From JAPPHA01 sp965220985 (GTDB lineage: Bacteria > Pseudomonadota > Alphaproteobacteria > Rhodobacterales > Rhodobacteraceae): a DNA stretch of 64,000 nt. Positions 25,704-33,120 of the stretch are shown piece by piece. The DNA lies in assembly GCA_965220985.1 (NCBI GenBank), contig OZ244854.1:3534001-3598000 (forward strand), read 5' to 3'. Under the pieces are notes generated by a model, which was not told the DNA's origin, ran no database searches, and saw nothing but the letters and a program-made list of their open reading frames with translations. The translations under genes and the position numbers were made by a program. How positions within the stretch are numbered: position 1 is the stretch's first letter; each line of letters begins with the position of its first letter.

Positions 25704-25812
25704 TGCCAATTGGGAGTATCATGTCTGCTAATTGGGAGTCAACAACCGGCTAATTGAGAGTTACAGGAAGGCCAATTGGAATTCCATGGATGCCAATCGG
25801 GTTTGAACGGCA
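25704..25812. repeat. Five phased 22-bp imperfect direct repeats upstream of the AAA/DUF4143 gene
   Basis: Units begin at 25704, 25726, 25748, 25770 and 25791. The conserved first half is TGCCAATTGGGAGT with small changes (TGCTAATTGGGAGT, GGCTAATTGAGAGT, GGCCAATTGGAATT, TGCCAATCGGGTTT); the second half of each unit is variable. Spacing of 22, 22, 22 and 21 bases is close to two helical turns, so the conserved cores face the same side of the DNA. This fits a cooperative operator or iteron-like array located 40-150 bases upstream of the ATPase start. Confidence 0.8.
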
Positions 25813-25872
25813 CGGAAAATGGAAGAGAAGCAGGCTCTTCAAATGTGCCTAAGCCCTCCTCGATTCGGAAGG

Positions 25873-26376
25873 CTACATGTCCTCGCCATCGTAGTAGTCG
25901 ACAGCGCTCGACTGGCGTCCGACGAATTTCAGATGCGCGTTCATGAAATCAGGCCCTGGGGAAATCGCGATCGCGGCGAACTTTCCGCTATCGGGATACT
26001 CGACGACATCGGGATCGTGGCAAGTGGAAATCGCGAGATACGTCATCGGAACATCGCCAGTGTTGATGATCTGGTGAGCCGTGTCCGAACCGCCCCGAGG
26101 CGCTCCGCAAATGTCGCCGGGACCGACAGGATGATCGGAATCGCCGATTCGGTAGGTTCCCTGCCCTTCGAGAATGACAAACATCTCATCGTTGCCGAGG
26201 TGATTGTGATACGGAAACGCGCGGCGCCCTGGTTCCACCTTCAGCAACATGCATCCAAGGCCGGAAAGACCGATCCGGCCACCGATCGGCGCGATCGTCG
26301 CGCCAAATCTTGTCGAATCCTGCGGAACGTTGCGAAATCCCTCAACGCTATTGATATTGACGACCGTGTTGTCCAT
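25873..26376 (-). CDS. Cupin-domain protein
   Basis: A 167-residue single-domain cupin. The ATG at 26376 has AAGGAG upstream. The two cupin motifs are seen as PYHNHLGNDEMFVILEGQG (metal-ligand His and Glu) and DICGAPRGGSDTAHQIINTG (second His). Small cupins of this form include isomerases, dioxygenases and sensor proteins, so no substrate is proposed. It is divergent from aroQ, sharing a 347-base control region, and the whole pair has a decayed copy near 22.4-23.0 kb. Confidence 0.85.
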   Translation of the reverse strand: MDNTVVNINSVEGFRNVPQDSTRFGATIAPIGGRIGLSGLGCMLLKVEPGRRAFPYHNHLGNDEMFVILEGQGTYRIGDSDHPVGPGDICGAPRGGSDTAHQIINTGDVPMTYLAISTCHDPDVVEYPDSGKFAAIAISPGPDFMNAHLKFVGRQSSAVDYYDGEDM

Positions 26377-26723
26377 CGCTCTCTCCTTCCTGATGTTCGA
26401 GACATCTTCGCGCGATCAACGCAGCAATCGTGGTCGAGTCCCTCTTTGCGTGACGATGCAACTCACCCGTCGCATGAGTTGACAAGAAAGCGGGCGAGAT
26501 CGAACAAAATATCTCGCTCTCGCATGATCGTTTTCCACCACCCGCGCCATTCGCGTGTTTCGCAATCGTCGGTTCATTCGTTATAGGAGCCATGTCGAAT
26601 GCAAGGCAACCAGCCGACTCCTCGCAACGAGGCAACGCCAAACTCCAATTGCCCAACACTCAATTGGCGAGAGCAGTGAACTGGGTCGGCCCAACTCAGG
26701 AGAAATCAAGGAGTGCCCCAAAC
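26377..26723. other. Divergent control region between cupin and aroQ
   Basis: No gene is supported in these 347 bases; the open frame from 26592 is an upstream extension of aroQ. It holds an inverted repeat at 26645-26667 and should contain both promoters, but I cannot place them with confidence. Confidence 0.5.
26645..26667. promoter_or_regulatory. CCAATTG/CAATTGG inverted repeat upstream of aroQ
   Basis: CCAATTG at 26645-26651 and CAATTGG at 26661-26667 form 7-base arms around a 9-base spacer, about 57 bases before the aroQ start. The core resembles the CCAATTGG motif of the 22-bp repeats at 25704-25812, so the same protein might bind both. This is inference from motif likeness only. Confidence 0.4.
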
Positions 26724-27182
26724 ATGACATCGATCCTGATCCTGAACGGACCGAACATGAACATCCTCGGCATTCGCGATCCCGAAATGTACGGAACGGG
26801 TTCTCTCGAGGAACTCGAGGCAATGTGCGTGGAATACGGAAAAAAACGCGGGGCGCACATCGAGTGCCGCCAGTCGAACCACGAAGGGACGCTCATCGAC
26901 TGGATCCACGAGGCGATGGGCAAGTTCGACGGCATCGTGCTCAATGCCGGCGGCTACACCCACACGTCAATTGCCCTCATGGATGCGATCAGCGGAACCG
27001 GAATTCCAACGATCGAGGTCCACCTGTCGGATGTGCAGGCACGCGAGGAATTTCGACATGTATCGTTCATCGCGAACGTCGCGTTACGCGTGATTTCCGG
27101 TCTCGGAGCACAGAGTTACACGAAAGCCATTGATGCTCTTGTCGACGCCTTGAATGAAAACTCGGCACGATCATCCGAATGA
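26724..27182 (+). CDS. aroQ: Type II 3-dehydroquinate dehydratase
   Basis: A 152-residue enzyme that dehydrates 3-dehydroquinate to 3-dehydroshikimate in the shikimate or quinate pathway. The ATG at 26724 follows AAGGAG at 10 bases. Family marks are ILILNGPNMNILGIRDPEMYG (active-site Asn, Arg and Tyr region; the usual NLLG/Y loop), QSNHEGTLIDWIHEA, NAGGYTHTSIAL and the catalytic-histidine segment IEVHLSDVQAREEFRHVS. Type II enzymes are normally 140-160 residues. The usual accB/accC neighbours are absent; instead it pairs with a cupin and is partly duplicated, so a catabolic rather than biosynthetic copy is possible. Confidence 0.93.
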   Translation: MTSILILNGPNMNILGIRDPEMYGTGSLEELEAMCVEYGKKRGAHIECRQSNHEGTLIDWIHEAMGKFDGIVLNAGGYTHTSIALMDAISGTGIPTIEVHLSDVQAREEFRHVSFIANVALRVISGLGAQSYTKAIDALVDALNENSARSSE

Positions 27183-27420
27183 AGCTACGACGTAGTGCGC
27201 GCCCTGCCCTTGCTGGTCGACCAAGATCAGGTCGCGCAGGACCGAGTTTCCACAGTGACCAGCCGTGAGACGTTCAGGGTCGCCCCTGGCCGTTTCTGCA
27301 TGTCTCGTCCAGCCGCGCCAATGAGATTGCCGGTTGGGTCAAAACCTCATCGCGTGCCAAGCGGGCTCTCCACGGCTGTCGAGACCGAGACGGCCACGTG
27401 AATTCTCCGTCCGGAAACGC

Positions 27421-28296
27421 TCAGCCGCTGATTGCCTTCGCAACTTCAGCGGCGAAGTCCTCTTCCTCTTTCTCGATGCCTTCGCCGACTTCCAGCCGCG
27501 CGAAACCAAGGATCTCGACGCCGGCTTTCTCTGCGACCGCGCCAACGGCATGATCAGGGTCGACCACGAATTTCTGCTTCAGCAACGTGACTTCCTCACA
27601 GTATTTCCGCCAGCGACCAGCAACCATCATCTCGATCGCCTTTTCAGGCTTTCCTGACAATTGCGCCTGCTCAAGAAGGATCCCCTTCTCACGCTTCACC
27701 AGCTCGGGATCGAGGTCGGATTCATCCAACGCCAACGGGTTGGAAGCAGCAACATGCATGGCAATCTTGCGAGCAAGTTCGGCGTCGGAACCCTTGATCG
27801 CGACAATGGTACCGATCTTTCCCATGCCATCGGCGGCAGGATTGTGGATATAGCTGGCAACATGATCCCCGGTCAGTTTCGCCATCCGACGGACATTCAT
27901 GTTCTCGCCAATCGTCGAGACCTTGGCCACGATCGCGTCGTTGACCGTCTCACCACCGATATCGGCAGAACGGAGCGCCTCCACGTCGTCCACTCGAAGC
28001 GCTGCATCGGTCACGCGTCGAACCAGTTCTTGGAACTCCGTGTTCTTTGCCACGAAATCAGTCTCGGCATTGACCTCGGCGAGAACGCCGACACCGCTGT
28101 CAACGGCCACGCCGATCAATCCCTCTGACGCGGTCCTTCCCGACTTGCGCGCGGCACGTGCCAGCCCCTTGGTGCGAAGCCAGTCGAGGGCAGCCTCGAT
28201 GTCGCCTTCCGTCTCGACCAAGGCTCTCTTCGCGTCCATCATTCCCGCGCCTGACATGTCGCGCAGTTGTTTGACCAATTTTGCAGGAATCGCCAT
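27421..28296 (-). CDS. tsf: Translation elongation factor Ts
   Basis: A 291-residue EF-Ts, the guanine-nucleotide exchange factor of EF-Tu in the cytoplasm. The N-terminal UBA-like domain (VKQLRDMSGAGMMDAKRAL) and the core motif NAETDFVAKN are clear, and the length is usual for alphaproteobacteria. It lies 115 bases downstream of rpsB on the same strand, the standard rpsB-tsf arrangement. Confidence 0.98.
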   Translation of the reverse strand: MAIPAKLVKQLRDMSGAGMMDAKRALVETEGDIEAALDWLRTKGLARAARKSGRTASEGLIGVAVDSGVGVLAEVNAETDFVAKNTEFQELVRRVTDAALRVDDVEALRSADIGGETVNDAIVAKVSTIGENMNVRRMAKLTGDHVASYIHNPAADGMGKIGTIVAIKGSDAELARKIAMHVAASNPLALDESDLDPELVKREKGILLEQAQLSGKPEKAIEMMVAGRWRKYCEEVTLLKQKFVVDPDHAVGAVAEKAGVEILGFARLEVGEGIEKEEEDFAAEVAKAISG

Positions 28297-28411
28297 TTTC
28301 CCGTACTCCCGATGACTTGTTATTGATTTCGCTTGATCGGCTGCAACGACCGATCTCTCAGGGATGAGAGCGTGTCTTCATCCCTGCATTCGCACGACGA
28401 AGTTGGTGCTG

Positions 28412-29656
28412 CTATCCCGACTTGCTTTCCGCCTCGGCGACAGCCTCGTCGTCTGAAGACTGATCAGTCGAAGATTCGTCGACTTCACCGGCATCACTGG
28501 ACTCGGTTGCGTCATCGGCTTCCGTGACTTCACTGGCTTCAGCCGAATCACTGGGTTCTGTGGCTCCTGCGGCGTCACTTGCTTCTGCTGCTTCACTTGC
28601 TTCGGCTGCTTCACTTGCTTCGGCTGCATCAGCGGCATCACTGGCTTCAGCAGAACTGCCGTCTTCTGTGGCCTCAACGACATCACTCGCTTCGGTCACA
28701 TCGCCGGCTTCCGCCTCGTCGCTTGTCTCCGCCGCGTCACTGGCCTCGGCAGCTTCTGTAGCCTCAGCAGCTTCTGTGGCTCCCGTCGCATCACTCGCTT
28801 CAGCGGAATCACCGACGTCGGTGGCTTCAGTGGTCTCAGCGGCGTCACCAACTTCCGAGGCCGCAGCGGCTTCGCTGGCACCACCAGAATCCTCGGCACC
28901 TTCCGCTGTTCCCGCATCAATCGTGGGGATCTCTGCCAATTCTCCAACGTCGACGCCTTCGGAGCCCATCTGTTCTTCCACACCAGCCAAGGCGGCCCGA
29001 GCAGCCAAGTCGCAATACAGAGCGATTGCCCTCGACGCATCGTCGTTTCCGGGAACGATGTAATCGATGCCTTCAGGTGCACAGTTGGTGTCGACGATTG
29101 CGACAACCGGAATCTTGAGCTTGTTCGCTTCGGCAACCGCCAAAGCCTCTTTCTGCACGTCGATGACAAACAGCAGGTCGGGCACGCCACCCATTTCCCT
29201 GATGCCACCCAACGACGCTTGCAGCTTTCGCTGTTCACGCTCGATCCCAAGGCGTTCCTTCTTGGTCATGCCTTCCGTGCCGGACTCCAATCGATCGTCG
29301 ATCTCCTTGAGTCGCCCGATCGAGTTCGAAACGGTCTTCCAGTTGGTCAGCGTGCCGCCGAGCCAACGGTGATTGACATGAAACTGAGCCGATCGCTGAG
29401 CAGCTTCGGCCACAGGTTTCTGAGCCTGTCTCTTGGTGCCGACGAACAGGATTCTTCCACCCTCGGCAACGGTTTTCCTGATCTTGTTCAATGCGGCATC
29501 CAGCATTGGGACCGTTTGAGTGAGATCGACGATGTGGATTCCGTTACGCGAGCCGTAAATGAACTCGCCCATGCGAGGGTTCCAGCGATGAGTCTGGTGG
29601 CCAAAATGAACACCAGCTTCCAAAAGCTGGCGCAACGAAAAATCAGGCAATGACAT
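28412..29656 (-). CDS. rpsB: 30S ribosomal protein S2 with long acidic C-terminal tail
   Basis: A 414-residue S2. Residues 1 to about 240 form a normal S2: LLEAGVHFGHQTHRWNPRM at the start and the conserved NLLFVID-like, IPVVAIVDTNC and PEGIDYIVPGNDDA blocks. After about residue 243 comes a 170-residue extension made almost only of Ala, Glu, Asp, Ser, Thr and Val in short repeats such as EASDAAEA and EAAEASEA. The extension is in frame and has no stop until 28412, so it is not an annotation artefact. S2 of some alphaproteobacteria has a C-terminal extension, but this one is long and low in complexity. AAGGG precedes the start. Confidence 0.97.
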   Translation of the reverse strand: MSLPDFSLRQLLEAGVHFGHQTHRWNPRMGEFIYGSRNGIHIVDLTQTVPMLDAALNKIRKTVAEGGRILFVGTKRQAQKPVAEAAQRSAQFHVNHRWLGGTLTNWKTVSNSIGRLKEIDDRLESGTEGMTKKERLGIEREQRKLQASLGGIREMGGVPDLLFVIDVQKEALAVAEANKLKIPVVAIVDTNCAPEGIDYIVPGNDDASRAIALYCDLAARAALAGVEEQMGSEGVDVGELAEIPTIDAGTAEGAEDSGGASEAAAASEVGDAAETTEATDVGDSAEASDATGATEAAEATEAAEASDAAETSDEAEAGDVTEASDVVEATEDGSSAEASDAADAAEASEAAEASEAAEASDAAGATEPSDSAEASEVTEADDATESSDAGEVDESSTDQSSDDEAVAEAESKSG

Positions 29657-30190
29657 GTGTTTCCCTTTCCGGTTTTGCCTCGGCGGGTCAAGAACTGACG
29701 TTCAACCGGTGGACGGTTCCCTGCTGGGAGCCGCCCGTACCCACCTGCGTGATGCGCCGCAGATACTTCACAAGACGAGCAGTGGCAAGATTGGATTCTG
29801 TATTCCATGCACAAGAATTCTGGCGCGACATTTCGAGTTCGGCATCTCGCCAAGTTCACGACCTGCCCTGGTGCAAGTCATCGTGTTTCCATTGCCTTGT
29901 CACTTGATCATGTTGTCGCGATCGACTGAAATGACCCGGCTGCAACAGTCTGCCACGACGCCGCGGTCGTGGACGCCCGCACTGCAGACCTTGACACTCC
30001 GGTCGATCTACAGACGACTCTTCGCTGCGGCGGTGATCGGCGTTTCATCATCGAATCGGTCGCGGTCGAATCTCTTGGCGGCCATTTGTTCCATGGAGTC
30101 GTCGAAAGAGTCCGTCGTTGAGACAGTCGGCGCGCCCTGTTTCAATGTCCGCGAAGGCATCCTCATGGTGACATCGCGCTCGGAGGTCTG
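29657..30190. other. Divergent region between rpsB and psuK
   Basis: About 530 bases that must hold the rpsB-tsf promoter on the minus strand and the psuKG promoter on the plus strand. The plus-strand open frame covering it (29655-30191) lacks family motifs and a ribosome-binding site and I do not regard it as a gene. GGAGG at 30182-30186 serves psuK. Confidence 0.5.
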
Positions 30191-31099
30191 ATGGCAAATC
30201 GAATTGTCTGCATCGGGTCCATGCACTGGGACATCATCGGAACATCGCCCATGTCCATCGACACCGGTGAAGATGTTCCAGGGACCATTGTTCGCAGGCC
30301 AGGTGGAGTCGCTCTCAATGTCGCTCGCGGACTTCGGAGTGGCGGGTTCGACGTCGTGATGCTGGCCGCCGTCGGGCAAGATGCAGCGGGCGATGAGCTT
30401 CTCCGATTCGCGGAGAAACAAGGGATCGACGTCGGCATTGTCCACAGATCACGCAGCCGTCCGACCGACCGCTATGTTGCCATCGAGGACGCGAATGGCC
30501 TCGTTGCCGCGATTGCACATCTCGACAATCTCGAAGAATCGAGCGAGGACTTGATTGCCCAGCTTGAAAGCAGGCAATTCGCCAATTTGACAGGCTCGGG
30601 GACAACCACAGTCGTCATCGACGGCAACCTGCCCAGGCAAACCATCGAACGGATACTTGCCTCGGCAGTGTTGCGGAATCGCGACTTGAGGGTCCTTGCG
30701 GCTTCACAAGAGAAAGTCAGGCACACCGAAGCAGCACTTTCCCGAGCCAATGCGACCCTCTATCTCAACCGCAAAGAAGCCGAGCACCTATCCGACGCTT
30801 CGTTTTCTGATGCAAAGTCTGCGGCGACATGCCTCGCCTCGGCGGCAAAGGCGCGAATCGTCGTCACCGACGGCGGGAAAGGGGCAGCGATGACCGACGA
30901 TGCAACAGTCCTGACCTCTCAGCCACCGCGCATCGTCACGGGGCACGGGGTCACGGGTGCGGGCGATGCACTTGCAGCAGCCCACATCGCTGCCGAGATG
31001 AACGGATCCCTACCCCAGTCCGCGCTCGATCACGCCGTAAACGCCGCAGGTCAGTTCATCGCCCAGAACGCCAACGGAGTCACCGATGATCGTGCCTGA
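30191..31099 (+). CDS. psuK: PfkB-family kinase, probable pseudouridine kinase
   Basis: A 302-residue ribokinase-fold enzyme. The N-terminal PfkB pattern (GTIVRRPGGVALNVARGL) and the C-terminal signature with catalytic Asp (VTGAGDALAAA) are present. It overlaps psuG by 14 bases, and in pseudouridine catabolism the kinase makes pseudouridine 5'-phosphate, which PsuG then cleaves to uracil and ribose 5-phosphate. The function is assigned mainly from that neighbour. No nucleoside transporter gene is adjacent. Confidence 0.88.
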   Translation: MANRIVCIGSMHWDIIGTSPMSIDTGEDVPGTIVRRPGGVALNVARGLRSGGFDVVMLAAVGQDAAGDELLRFAEKQGIDVGIVHRSRSRPTDRYVAIEDANGLVAAIAHLDNLEESSEDLIAQLESRQFANLTGSGTTTVVIDGNLPRQTIERILASAVLRNRDLRVLAASQEKVRHTEAALSRANATLYLNRKEAEHLSDASFSDAKSAATCLASAAKARIVVTDGGKGAAMTDDATVLTSQPPRIVTGHGVTGAGDALAAAHIAAEMNGSLPQSALDHAVNAAGQFIAQNANGVTDDRA

Positions 31100-32012
31100 A
31101 TTGAGCCCGAAGGTCAGGGAAGCAGTCGATGACGCTCGGCCAGTCGTCGCCTTGGAAAGCACGGTCATCACGCACGGGCTGCCATACCCCGACAATCTTC
31201 GCACTGCGTTGGCCCTGGAGGACATCGTTCGTGGGGAAGGTGCCGTTCCGGCAACAATTGCCGTTGTTTCCGGACAGTTGCGCATCGGTCTTGAAGAAGA
31301 TGAACTGGCGAACTTTGCGCGAGCCGACCGCGATCAAATCGGCAAGCTGTCACGAAACTCCCTCGTGCATCGATTGGTCACGGGTGGAAGCGGATCGTTG
31401 ACGGTCGCCGCAACGATGATCGCGGCCCGCCTCGTCGGAATCGAGGTCTTCGCGACCGGAGGCATCGGAGGCGTTCACAAGGGCGCTTCAGCGACTTTTG
31501 ACGTGTCGGCAGACCTCCATGAACTCGCCCGGACACCTGTCACGGTGGTTGCGGCCGGGGCCAAGGCGATTCTTGACATCGCCATGACGCTCGAAGTGCT
31601 CGAGTCGTTCGGGGTTCCGGTCCTGGTCTACGGTTCCGACGAGTTTCCCGCATTCTGGTCCACTTCGTCGGGATTGCCGGCACCGCTGAGGGTTGATTCG
31701 GCCACGGACATCGCGAGCATGCACAGGGAACGCGCTTCTCTCGGCCTGACGGGCGGTCAACTTGTCGCCAATCCCATACCGAAGGACGAAGAGATTCCAT
31801 CCGACGTCATCGAGCCAGCCATTCTATCGGCAATCGAGGATTCGGAACGACTGGGAATCAGGTCAAGCGAGCTGACGCCGTTCCTGCTTCAACGGGTGCT
31901 TGAAGCGACAATGGGGCGATCAGTGTCGGCAAACGTTGCCTTGCTCAAGAACAACGCCCGACTGGCAGCCCGGATCGCGGTCGCTCTGGGCCGGACCGGC
32001 AGTCGATCGTGA
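31086..32012 (+). CDS. psuG: Pseudouridine-5'-phosphate glycosidase
   Basis: A 308-residue enzyme that breaks the C-glycosidic bond of pseudouridine 5'-phosphate. The family signatures are VVALESTVITHGLPYP with the catalytic Glu, GKLSRNSL, FATGGIGGVHKGA and the catalytic-lysine segment VAAGAKAILDI, plus the conserved NPIP stretch near residue 235. The length matches characterised PsuG proteins. Its start lies inside psuK, indicating translational coupling. Confidence 0.96.
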   Translation: MIVPELSPKVREAVDDARPVVALESTVITHGLPYPDNLRTALALEDIVRGEGAVPATIAVVSGQLRIGLEEDELANFARADRDQIGKLSRNSLVHRLVTGGSGSLTVAATMIAARLVGIEVFATGGIGGVHKGASATFDVSADLHELARTPVTVVAAGAKAILDIAMTLEVLESFGVPVLVYGSDEFPAFWSTSSGLPAPLRVDSATDIASMHRERASLGLTGGQLVANPIPKDEEIPSDVIEPAILSAIEDSERLGIRSSELTPFLLQRVLEATMGRSVSANVALLKNNARLAARIAVALGRTGSRS

Positions 32013-32229
32013 CGTCGACGCACGTGGGGATGAGAATGCCGTGACTGCAGGCCACGAGAAGCATTTCACGGCCGGTCAAACACCCGTTGCCGCGGTTCTT
32101 GCCATGGTCACGATGTTTCCATAGTAACTTGAGCCTGCGGACCTGAACGGTCCATGGACAGGGGATTCATCACGGATTCCCCGTTCCGGCGGCGATCGCC
32201 GACATCCAATCGGGAGATCAATAAGGCAA

Positions 32230-32898
32230 ATGCGCGGCAATTTTCTGACCGGCCTCGTCATTGTCTTGCCGACGATTCTCACTTTCTACGTGGTTTGGGC
32301 ATTCGCCGGCTTCGTCGACAGCCGGATTCTGCCGCTCATCCCGGACGCATTCAATCCCCTGACCCGCTACAACATTCAGATCCCGGGCGTCGGCATTATT
32401 GTCTTTGTCATTTTCACGACAATCGCCGGAGCAATCGCGAAAGGCTACGTCGGGCGCCAGATCGTTCGACTGGTCGAAGCGGTCGTCGACCGAACACCGA
32501 TCATTCGCTGGATCTACAATGGCGCCAAGCAGATCATCGAGACTGTCCTCAACCAGCGTAACGCCAGCTTCCAGACCGCCTGCCTCGTCGAATATCCGCG
32601 CAAGGGCATCTGGGCCGTCGCGTTCATTTCGACGACGACCAAGGGCGAGGTTCTGCGAAAGGCCGGACAGGACGAAATGTGCAGCATCTTCCTTCCGACG
32701 ACGCCGAACCCGACATCGGGGTTTCTGCTGTTTGTTCCCCGTCGCGACGTCATCCCTCTCGACATGGAAATCGACGACGCGGCGAAGCTCGTGATTTCCG
32801 CCGGGTTGGTAAGCCCGAACGAGCCTGACGAGGGTGACGTCGTCACGGTCGAACCCGAGGGAGTTGTGCAACTGACCGGACGAAAGAAATCGAACTGA
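32230..32898 (+). CDS. DUF502 family inner-membrane protein
   Basis: A 222-residue protein of a widespread bacterial membrane family without an agreed function. Two hydrophobic helices are seen at about residues 5-25 (GLVIVLPTILTFYVVWAFAG) and 52-72 (IPGVGIIVFVIFTTIAGAIA). The soluble part has the family pattern VVDRTPIIRWIYNGAKQIIE and FLPTTPNPTSGFLLFVP. It follows psuG after about 215 bases and probably has its own promoter. Confidence 0.9.
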   Translation: MRGNFLTGLVIVLPTILTFYVVWAFAGFVDSRILPLIPDAFNPLTRYNIQIPGVGIIVFVIFTTIAGAIAKGYVGRQIVRLVEAVVDRTPIIRWIYNGAKQIIETVLNQRNASFQTACLVEYPRKGIWAVAFISTTTKGEVLRKAGQDEMCSIFLPTTPNPTSGFLLFVPRRDVIPLDMEIDDAAKLVISAGLVSPNEPDEGDVVTVEPEGVVQLTGRKKSN

Positions 32899-33120
32899 AG
32901 CGATTCCTGTTGCATTGCCGCCTCAGGTTCGCGGCGCAACCCGTGACTTGCCGAATGTCTCGAGATTATTGGCACGTGAACACAGCCGGCACGCGCAAGC
33001 GTTGCATTTGACACCGCCAATGCACCTCATCGACGAGGTGACGGCGCAAACCGCAAGTGGCCCTGCGAAGTGGCTGTCACCTCATCGGTCAGTCCCTGGG
33101 TCGAGCCGATCCCCAACCTG

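Noticed and set aside
25704..25812. CRISPR array
   Set aside because: Only the first 14 bases of each 22-base unit are conserved and the filler is about 8 bases, far too short for spacers; no cas genes are present.
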